Origin: Methanocaldococcus bathoardescens
GTDB lineage: Archaea > AGJL01 > Methanococci > Methanococcales > Methanocaldococcaceae
Length of the DNA: 64,000 nucleotides
Assembly (NCBI RefSeq): GCF_000739065.1
Contig: NZ_CP009149.1
Span: forward strand, 1,373,311 to 1,437,310
Direction: 5' to 3'
Positions 36,040 through 46,606 of the stretch are shown one piece after another. Below the pieces are notes generated by a model. That model saw only the letters and a program-made list of their open reading frames with translations, did not search any database and had not been told where the DNA came from. The translations under genes and the position numbers were made by a program. Within the stretch, counting starts at the first letter, position 1, and each line of letters begins with the position of its first letter.

Positions 36040-36732
36040 ATGAAGATAGCAGTAACAAAATTCTTAGGGACTAATTGTGATTTAGATGTATGTCATGCAG
36101 TTAAATTAGCTGGTGGAGAACCAGAGCTTGTTTTTTTCACTCAAGAAAATTTAGACAATTATAGCGGAGCAGTAATTCCAGGAGGATTCTCTTATGGAGA
36201 TTATTTGAGAGCAGGAGCAATTAGTGCAAGAACTCCTATAATCAAAGGTCTAAAAAAGATGGTTGAAGATGGAAAGCCAGTTTTAGGCATATGTAATGGA
36301 GCTCAAATTGGTTTAGAGGCAGGATTTTCAAAAGGGACTTTGACAAATAACTTAAATGCAAGATTTATTTGTAAATGGGTCTATATTAGAGTTGAAAATA
36401 ACAAAACACCATTTACACAGTATTATAAAAAAGGAGAGGTTTTAAAAATACCTATAGCCCATGCTGAGGGTAGATTCTATGCAGATGATGAAACACTCGA
36501 CTATATGTATAAAAATAACATGATTGTCTTTAAATATTGTGATGAAACAGGAGAAATAACAGAGGAAGCAAATCCAAATGGTTCTATAGACAATATAGCA
36601 GGAGTTTGCAATGAAAATCAAAACTGCGTTTTATTAATGCCACATCCAGAGAGAGCAAGTGAAAAGATACTCGGCTCAGATGATGGGTTGAAGATGTTTA
36701 AGGGAATGATAGATTATGCAAAAAAGATTTAA
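36040..36732 (+). CDS. purQ: Phosphoribosylformylglycinamidine synthase glutaminase subunit
   Basis: This 230-residue class I amidotransferase supplies ammonia to PurL in purine synthesis. The catalytic Cys is in VLGICNGAQIGLEAG (about residue 87). The His/Glu pair is in MPHPERA (about 205-211), and IPGGFSYGDYLRAG is typical of PurQ. AAGGGGAGAA precedes ATG 36040. It is 18 bp after the histone gene. Confidence 0.95.
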   Translation: MKIAVTKFLGTNCDLDVCHAVKLAGGEPELVFFTQENLDNYSGAVIPGGFSYGDYLRAGAISARTPIIKGLKKMVEDGKPVLGICNGAQIGLEAGFSKGTLTNNLNARFICKWVYIRVENNKTPFTQYYKKGEVLKIPIAHAEGRFYADDETLDYMYKNNMIVFKYCDETGEITEEANPNGSIDNIAGVCNENQNCVLLMPHPERASEKILGSDDGLKMFKGMIDYAKKI

Positions 36733-37880
36733 TTCTTAACATAAAAGAAAATACATTTTAAATATTCAAGATTTTTATTTCCTATAGATATTGGATGGTC
36801 TGGAGCTTGTCCTTTATAATCAATCATAATTAACTCTTTTTTTGCTCTAAAGGCAGAAGATATAACTGTTCTTTTAAACATTTCTTTATCTACATGATGA
36901 GAGCAAGAGCAAGTGACAAATATTCTCTTAGCCAATTTTATCCCTAAATAATTTAGAGAGGCATAAGCCCTCAAAGCATTTTTTATATCCTCCTCAGTTT
37001 GTGTAAAAGCTGGTGGGTCTAAAATTACTACATCAAACTTCTCTCCATCTTCTATGAACTCTTTCATAACTTTAAATGCATTTCCTTCAATAAATTCATA
37101 TTTATCCTTTGGAATATTGTTTAACTCCATATTCTCTTCGGCAGTTTCTAATGCCTTTTTTGATAAATCAACCCCTACAACTTCAGCTCCTCTTATCGCT
37201 GCATGAACAGAAAATCCACCAGTATAACAGCAGATATCCAAAACTTTATCTCCCTCTTTTATAAACTTCTCTATCTCTAACCTATTCTCTCTCTGGTCTA
37301 AAAAGAAACCTGTTTTATGCCCCTTAACATTTACTTTAAACTTTGCCTCTCCTTCTTGAATAATTGTTTCAAATTTCTCTTTATTTCCAAAAATTTTATC
37401 TTTAATTCTCTCTCCTTTCTTTCCTCTCTTTACATATATTGTTTCTAAGTCAGATAACTCAAATAAAATATCAACAATATCTTTTAAATACTCTTTTTCA
37501 ATAAGCTTTGACATTAACTGCATAACTCCAAGCTCGTTGTATTTATCAAATATTATTGTTGGCAGTTCATCTCCTTCAGCGTAAATCCATCTGTAAGTGT
37601 CTTTATAGTTTAAAATATTTTCTCTATAAATTTTAGCGTTGAATATTCTTTTATAGAAGAAATCATAGTCAATTTCCTCATCTTCTGTAGTTAAAATCTT
37701 TAAAATTACAGATTTTGGATTATACAATGCTTTAGCAACAAATTTTCCATTATATGTTAGAGTAACAATTTCCTCTTTTTTTGGTAAATCTTCTTTGTTT
37801 TTTACAGCCTTTGTATAAACCAATCTTGAAAAATTTTTTATTGAATTGTAAGCCCTTTTATCAATTTCCAAATTAATCAA
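36729..37880 (-). CDS. RlmI-like PUA-domain SAM-dependent RNA methyltransferase (paralogue 1)
   Basis: This protein of about 383 residues has an N-terminal PUA-like domain and a Rossmann methyltransferase domain (motif I VLDICCYTGGFSVHAAIRGA; catalytic-type motif VVILDPPAFTQ; CSCSHHV), as in class I rRNA cytosine-C5 methyltransferases of the RlmI group. The start is probably TTG 37880, 4 nt after GGTGAT; ATG 37898 overlaps the nmd3 stop. Its central third is nearly identical to the paralogue at 60393-61550, while both ends differ. It overlaps purQ tail to tail by 4 bp. Confidence 0.82.
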   Translation of the reverse strand: MINLEIDKRAYNSIKNFSRLVYTKAVKNKEDLPKKEEIVTLTYNGKFVAKALYNPKSVILKILTTEDEEIDYDFFYKRIFNAKIYRENILNYKDTYRWIYAEGDELPTIIFDKYNELGVMQLMSKLIEKEYLKDIVDILFELSDLETIYVKRGKKGERIKDKIFGNKEKFETIIQEGEAKFKVNVKGHKTGFFLDQRENRLEIEKFIKEGDKVLDICCYTGGFSVHAAIRGAEVVGVDLSKKALETAEENMELNNIPKDKYEFIEGNAFKVMKEFIEDGEKFDVVILDPPAFTQTEEDIKNALRAYASLNYLGIKLAKRIFVTCSCSHHVDKEMFKRTVISSAFRAKKELIMIDYKGQAPDHPISIGNKNLEYLKCIFFYVKN

Positions 37881-37894
37881 TTTTATCACCAAAG

Positions 37895-39004
37895 TCATTG
37901 TTTATCCTTTTCTTCTACTTTATTTACCAAATAAGACACACCTTCTTTTTTAAATATCTTAACTTTATCCCCTTCTTTAATCTCCAAATCTCCAATATTA
38001 TCAAACTCATAAACTTCATAGCTCTTATCATCCATAACCATGATGTTTGGTGTTGTTGCTATAACTGTTGCAGTATCCAACTCATCCTTCTTTTTAGCCA
38101 TTTTTGTCTCTTTCTCTGCTATATGCCAAGCTAAGCCAATTTTTTCTCTTTTATAATCGATAGATTTCATATAAACTTTGTCTTCAGTTATTGCAGTAAC
38201 TAAGTAGTATTTGTCGTTATATTCTACAACATCTCCAACTTTATATTCAGGAATTCTTACAGAGACGGTGACTCTATAAAGTTCTCTCCCACTATCTCTA
38301 TCAACTCCAACTAATGTTGCTGTTTCTGTAATCTTTCCTCCATATCTCTCTTTAATTTTTTGAGCAACATTTCTTGCAGCTCCAACTGAACCGAGTTGAT
38401 AATCTAATCCCTCTTTTTGCGGGATAAATTTTGCTATAAATGCCATTCTATCCTTTTTTAGTCTTTTAGCCAACTCTTCTCTAACAAAGTTATCCAACTC
38501 TTCTCTCTCTTCTTCAGTTAAATACCTATTCATAGCTCTAACTTGTAAGGTTGCCTCATAGTAGTTAGACATAAATCTTGAACATCTTGGACATTGAACC
38601 ATCCTTAAATGCACTTCAATATCTTTTTCATAAACTCTATCTTCTTTCTCTCCTGGCAATCTTCCCTTAGCTACAATATGCACTGGAATAATTAACTTAC
38701 TCCTCTTTCCTCCAGGAAGTTGGGTAACTTCAGGATAAATCTCAACTTCAACCATGACACTTTTCTTTTTAATGGCATCTTTTGTGGCGTAGTAGGCAAT
38801 TTCGTTTAATATCTCAAATGCTTCTTCACTCTTAGGCGTTTGCCAAATTTTTCTTTTGTAAGAACCACACATATGACAAACTTCTATCTCAACCCTCTCT
38901 GAAACTTCAATTAATGGATGTTCTTGAGCATAGCAAATTGGACAGAGTCCTTCTATAAGCTCATCCTCTACTCCACATCTGTAACAGAATCCTCTAATCT
39001 TCAT
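37895..39004 (-). CDS. nmd3: NMD3 family ribosome export/maturation factor homologue
   Basis: In 369 residues the N-terminal zinc-binding cysteines ([44 protein letters not shown]) are those of NMD3, the large-subunit biogenesis factor conserved in archaea and eukaryotes. The middle and C-terminal beta-rich parts ([16 protein letters not shown]) contact the ribosome in eukaryotes. GGTGAG precedes ATG 39004. Confidence 0.92.
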   Translation of the reverse strand: MKIRGFCYRCGVEDELIEGLCPICYAQEHPLIEVSERVEIEVCHMCGSYKRKIWQTPKSEEAFEILNEIAYYATKDAIKKKSVMVEVEIYPEVTQLPGGKRSKLIIPVHIVAKGRLPGEKEDRVYEKDIEVHLRMVQCPRCSRFMSNYYEATLQVRAMNRYLTEEEREELDNFVREELAKRLKKDRMAFIAKFIPQKEGLDYQLGSVGAARNVAQKIKERYGGKITETATLVGVDRDSGRELYRVTVSVRIPEYKVGDVVEYNDKYYLVTAITEDKVYMKSIDYKREKIGLAWHIAEKETKMAKKKDELDTATVIATTPNIMVMDDKSYEVYEFDNIGDLEIKEGDKVKIFKKEGVSYLVNKVEEKDKQ

Positions 39005-39133
39005 AATCTCACCTTAAGATGCTGTTAAAGTAAAGTAAAATCTATAATAATAGAAATTTAACTTGAAAGATAAAAAATTAGACTAAAAAAGTCCTATTGT
39101 CATAATTATACCATAAGTGTAAATTTTAACACT

Positions 39134-39904
39134 TTATCCTATAATCTCAATTTCATCTAAATAATCAACATCTAATAGCTTTGAGGCATTATCCATAAAC
39201 TTAGAGATTTCTAAGAACCCTTCACTATTTATTAAGCATATAAAGTTATTTCCTCCTTCAAAGTATGATTTAACAAACTTACATTTAATTAACTTATCTC
39301 CATTTTTCGTTTTTATTTTAATTGAAACTTCATCGTAAATATTAAAATCAATTTCATCAGCTCTAATATTGGTTATTATATTCCCAAATCTGTCTATATG
39401 TATAACCTTCTTTTTTTCAGTATCTAATTTAACTATGTCCTCTAATTCTTCCCCATCATAGCTACCATTAATTAAAATCTCAGCCCCTACAACCGCATAT
39501 ACATCTCTTCCATGAAATGTTGAAGATGGAAGATATTTACTTTCGTCAATTTTAATGATTCTCTTTATCCCTAATTTTTCAGATACATAGGTGAATAATC
39601 CATTATCAGGCCCAACCAAATAATGCCCATTTTTTGTTTCAATAACTATTGAATTCCTTTCACTACCAACCGTTGGGTCTATAACTGCAACATGAACCGA
39701 TGGTGGAAAGTATGGAATAGCTGTTAATAAAACATAAGCACCGTGGTATATATTAAATGGCTTTATTTCATGGCAAATATCAAATATTTTTGCATCTTTA
39801 TTATGTTTTTTTAAAATATCTAAAATTCTACCTTTCATTGCCCCAACATATCCTTCATTAGTTCCAAAATCAGTAGTTAAGGTAATAATATCCGTAATTT
39901 CCAT
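39134..39904 (-). CDS. SAM hydroxide adenosyltransferase (DUF62)
   Basis: This 256-residue DUF62 enzyme hydrolyses S-adenosylmethionine to adenosine and methionine using a water nucleophile. Family signatures are TLTTDFGTNEGYVGAMKG at the N-terminus, AVIDPTVGSERNSIVIE in the middle and FHGRDVYAVVGAEI. The C-terminal domain is beta-rich. GGTGAT precedes ATG 39904. Its physiological purpose is not settled. Confidence 0.92.
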   Translation of the reverse strand: MEITDIITLTTDFGTNEGYVGAMKGRILDILKKHNKDAKIFDICHEIKPFNIYHGAYVLLTAIPYFPPSVHVAVIDPTVGSERNSIVIETKNGHYLVGPDNGLFTYVSEKLGIKRIIKIDESKYLPSSTFHGRDVYAVVGAEILINGSYDGEELEDIVKLDTEKKKVIHIDRFGNIITNIRADEIDFNIYDEVSIKIKTKNGDKLIKCKFVKSYFEGGNNFICLINSEGFLEISKFMDNASKLLDVDYLDEIEIIG

Positions 39905-40074
39905 ATTATCACCGAAAACTATGTTATATTTATAATTGAAAGAATATAAATGAAGCCAACTAAAAAACTTTCTCGATTGAATTTATTGATAAAGCTTTCT
40001 CATCATAAAATAAATTTATAATAAAAAATCTATGTTAATCTAATCCTTGATAATAAATTATTTAGTTTTTTTGT

Positions 40075-42855
40075 TTAAGTTGATTTCCCTCTACTTCTTT
40101 TTTCTCTTCTCCAATCGTAGAATAAATATGTAATACATGCCAAGAATGTTATTCCAGAGGTTGCTAAACCAATTTCAAACCAATCTTGTGGTTTGTATCT
40201 GATGACTATTTTTAGATTTCCAGTTTCATTTATGTAGAAACCATTTATTACTCCATATAATGGAACTGGAGAAACTTTCTCTACTAATTTTCCATCTTTG
40301 TATATTCTTGCTTCCCATAGTGGATCATAGCTTTCAGCAAATGAAAGCATAAATGGTTTCGTTGCATTTACCTGAACTTTCCATAAGGTTGGATTGATTT
40401 TGGTGTAGTTTAGTTTGTAATTGTTAAAAATTTTAGTCTCATTGTTATTATTTTTCATGTCTATCAATAAAATCTCTTTTTCAATATTTATATCCTTGTC
40501 TAATTTTAATGTCCAATTGACTGGATAATCGTTCCGATTTTCAAATCCTATTTGAATCCATTTTATTTTTCTTTTATTAATGTCTGTTACATCATCTAAG
40601 GAAAGGTTTATCTCATAAATCTTTGAAGTATTTTCAAAGTTATCTAAATATAGAGGAGGTTGATGTGTCCATAATTTGTTTTCATCCATTAAAAATACCT
40701 GTAGTCCTAAATTATATAGTGGTTTATCTGGTTTAATTCTTACCTTAACGATTGAATTACTTAAATCAATTGGATTGTAAAATTCGATTCCCACTTGCCC
40801 TACTGAATACTTCTCATGAAGACTAAGGTTAATATCTAACGAATTATTAGATTGCGATACAGATATTTTATCTTCTTTATAGACCCATGGCCATGTTCCA
40901 TAACGAAATCTCCCTAAATTTTGATTTGTTATGTCAATTACATAGGTCTCGTTTTTCTTTGTGAAATTAATTTTATTTATGGAAGATTTTGAATTTACAA
41001 TTGCAACTTTTCTAATATCAAAAGTATTTATCAATATGAATTTATCATTTGTTGTTAAGCTACCATTAATATAATAAATTTTACTTGGAATCCATATTAA
41101 AGAACTTGAAGCATTAGGTAATTTATATACCGAGTAGTTTTTGCCTTTATATATTAATTTAAACCCTTTTTTCTTTAAATGCTCTTCAATTCTTTCTACA
41201 TCTGCTGTAGGTAATGCTTCTTTTCCTAATCTTGTATCTAAGGTTCTATCTATCAGAATATACTTTATCCCCAAGTTTTTTAGTGTTGATATATTAAATT
41301 CAAAGAATCTTCTATATAGCATATCATCAACTAATTCTTTGCCATACCAACTTAAAGGAGGTTCCCCACCATATCTATAGATTAAAGCACTTCTATCTTC
41401 AATAAATGATACAAATATTGGTCTATTAGTGGAGTAATAACCCCATTTATAATAAGATAACCAAGTTCCAGGCATAATCATTACTTTTCCATAGTCCTCT
41501 TTTATTTGGCCGTTTAAGTAATTTGAAACTTCATAACTTTCCTGTGGAATTCCTTCGAAATAGTGGTTGATTAAAGTTCCAGTCCAAATTGGAAATGAAG
41601 AGGTTAGTAAAAATAAAATTATAATTAAATAAGGTAATGTTTTTCTTATTTTTTGGTTATTTGTTAATTTATTTAGTAAGTTTTTATAGCCTAAATAAGC
41701 ATAAGGAATAAATATAGAGTAGCAAAAGGCAAGAATTGCAACCCATTTATAGTTATTTCTAAATGTTCCAAAGAATGGAGAGTGAGTTATTAGATAGAAA
41801 TAAATATCCTTTATTATTGAAGTTGGATGATAACCTTGTGCTAATAATAATCCAAAAAGGAACAGTATGAAATAAGAAAGCAGTATTATTTTATCCTTTC
41901 TGTTATTTGTGGTTTTATAATAAATAAATGCACCAAATATGATTAAAGCACTTAATATTATTAAAACAGGTCTTATTTTCCATAGTATATCCGAGAAATA
42001 GAATACTTTCATTCTATAGTGAATAATAAATAATTCCCAATATCCGGATAAGTGAAAAACGTTTAGCAATGTTGAATTTCCACTGTAAAACAATTCCATG
42101 TGTAATGTTTTAATAAATTGATTTGTGAAATAGAGTTTGTATGTGAGTATAGGTAAAATCCACCAAAAAGACAATAAAAAACTTAAAGAAGCAATTTTTA
42201 TTCCTTTTGTTAGTAATTCTTTAAAGGACCATTTATTAATAAATTTAAATGTTAATATTGTCCATACTATTATAATTAGTGATATTATTACTGTTGGAGG
42301 ATTTGGAGCAAGTCCGAAGAATGAAAGCAGGAATGAAGTTGTTATTAAGTACTTTGATTTTTTTGAGGTTATGTATTTAAATGAATAATAGAGTATCCAG
42401 GGAGTTAAAATGTAGGGAATTAGTAAAAAGAAAAAATGTGATATTTCAATACACAAATGTAAATTTGCTCCATAAAATATTGAGGCGATTAAGACTGTAT
42501 TTATAATATTATATTCTTTTAGATAGAAATCCCTAATTAATTTATAAAATCCTACGGATGAAAATACTAAAGAGCCAAATATAATAAATAGAGATATAAA
42601 TTTAGGAGGGAATAAAATTTCAAAGTATTTAACAAATAATGCTAATAAACATCTTCCAGAAAGAAACATTGGAAACCAAGAACCACCAAAGTTAGTTTCC
42701 TGCCATTTATAGAAATAATCCTTAAATTCTAATGAAGGATTTAAAACTAAACTTTGCGGAGGGTCACCCAAAGCGACATAATTTATACTACTATCTAAAT
42801 AATAACAACTAAAAAATGCTAAAAAGAAAAGCATGATTAATATAAAATTCTTCAT
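40075..42855 (-). CDS. Large polytopic membrane protein, GT-C/YfhO-like, glycan island
   Basis: This protein of about 926 residues has some 13 transmembrane helices up to about residue 440, a large extracytoplasmic beta-rich part (about 440-890) and a final helix (IGLATSGITFLACITYLFY). The N-terminal half resembles membrane-embedded glycosyltransferases of the YfhO/AftD (GT-C) kind, which use lipid-linked sugars. It lacks the WWDYG motif, so it is not the oligosaccharyltransferase AglB. The 685-residue protein at 46607-48664 looks like a shorter relative. It probably attaches or modifies surface glycans; the exact reaction is unknown. Confidence 0.65.
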   Translation of the reverse strand: MKNFILIMLFFLAFFSCYYLDSSINYVALGDPPQSLVLNPSLEFKDYFYKWQETNFGGSWFPMFLSGRCLLALFVKYFEILFPPKFISLFIIFGSLVFSSVGFYKLIRDFYLKEYNIINTVLIASIFYGANLHLCIEISHFFFLLIPYILTPWILYYSFKYITSKKSKYLITTSFLLSFFGLAPNPPTVIISLIIIVWTILTFKFINKWSFKELLTKGIKIASLSFLLSFWWILPILTYKLYFTNQFIKTLHMELFYSGNSTLLNVFHLSGYWELFIIHYRMKVFYFSDILWKIRPVLIILSALIIFGAFIYYKTTNNRKDKIILLSYFILFLFGLLLAQGYHPTSIIKDIYFYLITHSPFFGTFRNNYKWVAILAFCYSIFIPYAYLGYKNLLNKLTNNQKIRKTLPYLIIILFLLTSSFPIWTGTLINHYFEGIPQESYEVSNYLNGQIKEDYGKVMIMPGTWLSYYKWGYYSTNRPIFVSFIEDRSALIYRYGGEPPLSWYGKELVDDMLYRRFFEFNISTLKNLGIKYILIDRTLDTRLGKEALPTADVERIEEHLKKKGFKLIYKGKNYSVYKLPNASSSLIWIPSKIYYINGSLTTNDKFILINTFDIRKVAIVNSKSSINKINFTKKNETYVIDITNQNLGRFRYGTWPWVYKEDKISVSQSNNSLDINLSLHEKYSVGQVGIEFYNPIDLSNSIVKVRIKPDKPLYNLGLQVFLMDENKLWTHQPPLYLDNFENTSKIYEINLSLDDVTDINKRKIKWIQIGFENRNDYPVNWTLKLDKDINIEKEILLIDMKNNNNETKIFNNYKLNYTKINPTLWKVQVNATKPFMLSFAESYDPLWEARIYKDGKLVEKVSPVPLYGVINGFYINETGNLKIVIRYKPQDWFEIGLATSGITFLACITYLFYDWRREKRSRGKST

Positions 42856-43393
42856 ATTTTTCACCAACTTAATAAATTAAAAAATTTGATAAACTTACTA
42901 CCCTTTCTGACAGTTTCAATTTTCATAAACATCCCCCAAGCATTTATTAGCAAATAGCAACAAACAAATATTTAAACTTACTAAAATAAACATTGTTAAA
43001 CATATTATAAAAACATTGTTATGCCGAGATAAACTTAGCAATAACGAGCAAGAATTGTTCATACAAAATAGTTCTTTCATAACAAAGTTGGTCATAACTA
43101 TCTAATTAAAAACTTCCTAATCAATTGCAGAAATAGACTAAATGAATGTATTGATATAAATTTGGAATAACATCGAATAAACTAAAATAACATTAGATGA
43201 AAATCGAAGGATTTTGTTCAATCCTTTGGGAAACTTATGATGCCCATCCCTGAATGGTTTATCGAAGTAGATTTTAACGGAAAATATTTGCTAAATATTT
43301 GCTGAGAGTTATTTAGCCACTAAGGAGAGCTCTCAATTACTAACTTCTTCCTTCAACATATTAATAATAGGTTTTAGATAGTTTTATATTAGT
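42856..43393. other. Intergenic stretch without a recognised gene
   Basis: These 538 bp separate two parts of the glycan island. I see no reading frame with a ribosome site. There is a short hairpin (AAGGATT/AATCCTT near 43206-43225), a box C/D-like fragment (ATGATGCCCATCCCTGA near 43240, incomplete) and the palindrome GAGAGCTCTC near 43326. It may be remnant DNA of past rearrangement. Confidence 0.4.
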
Positions 43394-44536
43394 CTAAGAC
43401 TTTTTAATATCAATCTTTTCTGTACATGGGAATACTTCACTATTTTTCTTATATTCTGAATGATTACACTCAAATTCTCTCATAGAATAATGCCAATAAC
43501 AAGGAGAGCATTCAAAGCCAGCAGTTATTATTTCATGTTTAGTATTCCAAGGATGAACTTTTCTCACATCAGTAGGCCCAAAAAAACATACTGTTTCTTT
43601 CCCAAGAGCAGCAGATATGTGCATTATTCCTGAATCAGTTACAAAAACTTTTTTACATCTTTTAATAATTGATGCTACTTCTCTTATTCTAAAACCTTCA
43701 ACAAGATAAATTTTTTTGTCTATTAGGGATTTAAAATTTTCTATTAAAAATTTTTTCATATATTTTTCTTCAGGGCCTATGTTAAATAAAATTTGATAAT
43801 CTTTACGTAATATTAAATTGATGAGTTCTTTTAATTTACTTAATGGCAGTCTTCTTTTTTCACTACCTTTTTTAACTCTTGAGCTTCCATTATGGATGAA
43901 AATTGCTTTGTCATAATCAATACCGTTTTCTTCAAAAAATATCCTGCCTTTTTCTTCATCTTCATCAGTTAAATATAACTCTAAATTCATTTTTTTAATT
44001 TCATTTTCACTAATAACAATATCAAGAGGTTTCAGCAAATTTACGTTATTAATAACATTGTGTTTATCCTCTTCAGCATTAATTAGATCAGTATTTAAAA
44101 AATGGAACTCTTTAAAATAACCTTTGTTAAATTTATGTGCTATTCTTCTTTTAGCCCCAATTAAATAACTCAAAACATGATAATGCTTTGGATAGGAGGG
44201 ATATATTGTAATTGAAACATCGTATTTTCCTCTAAAACTCTCAAATAAGTATTTTATAGAACCAAAATGTCCTATCTTAAAAAAATTAAAATAATAAACA
44301 TTATCTAAATTTGGATTCGTTTCTAAGATTTCATAAGTGGCTTTTTGCATAGTTAATGCCTCAATTTCATCATCTTTGAAATTTTTCCTAAGTAATTTAA
44401 TCATTGGTGTTGACATTAAAGCGTCTCCTAAACCTGGCAAGGCAATGACTAATATTGATATAATAATCACCTCGTTATTGATATATGCAGCAATTTTTAA
44501 GGCTATAAGTTCTTTATTAACACCACTATCCTCCAT
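43394..44536 (-). CDS. Glycosyltransferase family 9 (heptosyltransferase-like)
   Basis: This is a GT9-type protein of about 380 residues. The family normally starts at the strand seen here near residue 28 (ILVIALPGLGDALMSTPMI). The C-terminal sugar-nucleotide half holds FVTDSGIMHISAALGKETV and CFFGPTDVRKVHPWN, typical of GT9. GT9 enzymes add heptose-like sugars to surface glycans. The annotated ATG 44536 overlaps the upstream membrane gene by 11 bp and adds 25 atypical residues. A GAGGTGAT site lies exactly before the conserved part but no ATG, GTG or TTG follows it, so the true start is unclear. Confidence 0.8.
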   Translation of the reverse strand: MEDSGVNKELIALKIAAYINNEVIIISILVIALPGLGDALMSTPMIKLLRKNFKDDEIEALTMQKATYEILETNPNLDNVYYFNFFKIGHFGSIKYLFESFRGKYDVSITIYPSYPKHYHVLSYLIGAKRRIAHKFNKGYFKEFHFLNTDLINAEEDKHNVINNVNLLKPLDIVISENEIKKMNLELYLTDEDEEKGRIFFEENGIDYDKAIFIHNGSSRVKKGSEKRRLPLSKLKELINLILRKDYQILFNIGPEEKYMKKFLIENFKSLIDKKIYLVEGFRIREVASIIKRCKKVFVTDSGIMHISAALGKETVCFFGPTDVRKVHPWNTKHEIITAGFECSPCYWHYSMREFECNHSEYKKNSEVFPCTEKIDIKKS

Positions 44537-45128
44537 TCTTCTCTTTCCTCAATATATTTAATTTCATTGGAATATAAATTAATGCAATTATAAAAATTAA
44601 AATATATAAATATTTAAAATAATATTTAATATCGTTTGTATAATGAATAACTACTCCAAGGAGTATTAGAGATGTGAAGGTTTTTATAATGTTTATTTTG
44701 TCATTAATCTTTTCTTCTAAAACATAATCTACAAATTCATTCAATACTCCAAAGATTAAGAAATAATAACTTAGAATAGCAACTGCATTTGCATAATTTT
44801 CGTTATTTTTTATTAAAAAAATTGCAGAGTATATTATAAGGATAATTGCTATAAGAACAAATTTCTGCCCTAATGAAAACGATTTTATTGAAAAATAAAG
44901 TTTTTTATATAAATTATATACTGTTATTTTTAATCTTGGGATGTAAAGCAGGATAAGTATTATTCCTAAAATACCCAATATTGTTTGCATATTTGTCTTT
45001 ATAAAATATAAGTTGTAGAGGATGTTAGTTTGTAAGTAAGTATAAGTTACAATTGCCAAATAAATAATCAACATAATAACGAACACATCTAAAATCTTGC
45101 CTCTAATTTCCCTTACTTTATCTTCCAT
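44526..45128 (-). CDS. Polytopic membrane protein of unknown function
   Basis: In 200 residues there are about six hydrophobic helices (for example IMLIIYLAIVTYTYLQ and ILIFIIALIYIPMKLN) with short basic loops. No family is recognised. GGTGAC precedes ATG 45128. It overlaps the GT9 gene and heads this two-gene unit, so it may serve the same surface-glycan pathway. Confidence 0.6.
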   Translation of the reverse strand: MEDKVREIRGKILDVFVIMLIIYLAIVTYTYLQTNILYNLYFIKTNMQTILGILGIILILLYIPRLKITVYNLYKKLYFSIKSFSLGQKFVLIAIILIIYSAIFLIKNNENYANAVAILSYYFLIFGVLNEFVDYVLEEKINDKINIIKTFTSLILLGVVIHYTNDIKYYFKYLYILIFIIALIYIPMKLNILRKEKNGG

Positions 45129-45225
45129 GATGTCACCAATTTTTTTAAATATGTATTAAAGCAAATATATTTATAATATTATAAATAATTAATTAAATAA
45201 TTAATAATATAAAAAAGGTGAAACA

Positions 45226-46599
45226 ATGAAATCTATTATCTTAGCGGGGGGTGTAGGAAGTAGATTATTCCCTCTAAGTAGGGAATATTACCCAAAACAA
45301 TTTATAAAGTTCAAAGCATTTGAAAAATCTCTCTTCCAACTAACTTTTGAAAGAACTTTAAAGTTATCAAATATAAAAGATATCTACATAATAACTAATG
45401 AAAAGCATAAGTTTTTGGTTTTAGGGCAGATAGAAGAATTAGGCTACAACTTCAAAGAAGAAAATATATTAATAGAGCCGATAGGAAAAAATACTCTCCC
45501 AGCAATCTATTATGGAGTTAAAGTTATAAAAGAAAGAGACGGAGATGACGCTGTCGCTGTTTTCCCTTCCGACCATTTAATTAAAAATGAAGATGAATTT
45601 ATAAAAATAATTAAAGAAGGGGTTAAGTTAGCAGATAATTATTTAATAACTTTTGGAATAAAGCCAAATAAACCCCATACAGGCTATGGATACATAAAAC
45701 CAGGAGAAAAATTAGATATTGGTTATAAAGTTGATGAATTTAAAGAAAAGCCTGACTTAGAAACAGCAAAAAAATACATTGAAAATGGTTATTTATGGAA
45801 TAGTGGGATGTTTCTCTTTAAGACAGATATTTTTGAAGAAGAGGTTAAAAAATACTGCCCAGAAGTTTATGAGGCGTTTAAAGAAGATGATATAAATAAT
45901 GTTTATAGAAAAGTCCCTGACATTTCAATCGATTACGGTATTATGGAGAAGTCAGATAGAGTGGCAGTTATTCCAATAAACATAAAATGGAGTGATTTAG
46001 GTAGCTTTGATGCTATATATGATGTTTTTGATAAGGACGATAATGGAAATATCATCCATGGGGAAAATGTTATCTTAAATTCGAAAAATAATCTCATATA
46101 TACTCATGGTGGAAAATTAGCTTCTTTAATTGGAGTTGATGATTTGATTGTCGTTGATACAAGGGATGTTTTATTAATCTGTAATAAAGGAGATAGTCAG
46201 AAAGTTAAAGATATTGTTAAATATTTAAAACAAAAAGGTGATGAAAGGGTTTTATTCCACAAGAAAGTTTATAGGCCATGGGGATGGTATGAAGTTTTGG
46301 AAGAGGGAAGATTTTATAAAGTTAAAAAAATAACTGTTCTACCTGGAAAAAACCTGAGCTATCAACTACATTATCATAGGAGTGAGCATTGGGTTGTTGT
46401 TAAAGGAATGGCAAGAGTTGTTATTGAGGGAGAGGAAAAATTTGTTAGAAGTGGAGAGAGTATTTTTGTTAGAAGTGGTTTAAAGCATAGGTTAGAAAAT
46501 CCTGGAAAGATTCCTTTGGAGGTTATAGAGATACAGGTTGGAGAGTATTTGGGAGAGGATGATATTGTAAGATTTGAGGATGACTGGAATAGGAAATAA
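45226..46599 (+). CDS. manC: Mannose-1-phosphate guanylyltransferase / mannose-6-phosphate isomerase
   Basis: This 457-residue bifunctional type II enzyme makes GDP-mannose. The N-terminal nucleotidyltransferase has LAGGVGSRLFPLSREYYPKQ (residues 6-25), FPSDHLI and the mannose-binding FKEKPDLETAKKYI. The C-terminal cupin (about 345-455) has RPWGWYEVLEEG and the metal-binding LHYHRSEHWVVVKG. AAAGGTG precedes ATG 45226. It is the only plus-strand gene of the glycan island and supplies its sugar donor. Confidence 0.93.
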   Translation: MKSIILAGGVGSRLFPLSREYYPKQFIKFKAFEKSLFQLTFERTLKLSNIKDIYIITNEKHKFLVLGQIEELGYNFKEENILIEPIGKNTLPAIYYGVKVIKERDGDDAVAVFPSDHLIKNEDEFIKIIKEGVKLADNYLITFGIKPNKPHTGYGYIKPGEKLDIGYKVDEFKEKPDLETAKKYIENGYLWNSGMFLFKTDIFEEEVKKYCPEVYEAFKEDDINNVYRKVPDISIDYGIMEKSDRVAVIPINIKWSDLGSFDAIYDVFDKDDNGNIIHGENVILNSKNNLIYTHGGKLASLIGVDDLIVVDTRDVLLICNKGDSQKVKDIVKYLKQKGDERVLFHKKVYRPWGWYEVLEEGRFYKVKKITVLPGKNLSYQLHYHRSEHWVVVKGMARVVIEGEEKFVRSGESIFVRSGLKHRLENPGKIPLEVIEIQVGEYLGEDDIVRFEDDWNRK

Positions 46600-46606
46600 T
46601 GTTTAT

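Noticed and set aside
39085-39100. AAGTCCTATT as a fragment of the element at 29-198
   Set aside because: The match is too short to separate from chance in AT-rich DNA.
39960-40030. Minus-strand box C/D candidate (ATGATGA)
   Set aside because: No CTGA box at a suitable distance.
40075-42855. AglB oligosaccharyltransferase
   Set aside because: Similar size and topology, but I see no WWDYG motif.
43190-43290. Second box C/D sRNA
   Set aside because: Only a C-like and a D-like box are present, and the C box deviates from consensus with no C'/D' pair.
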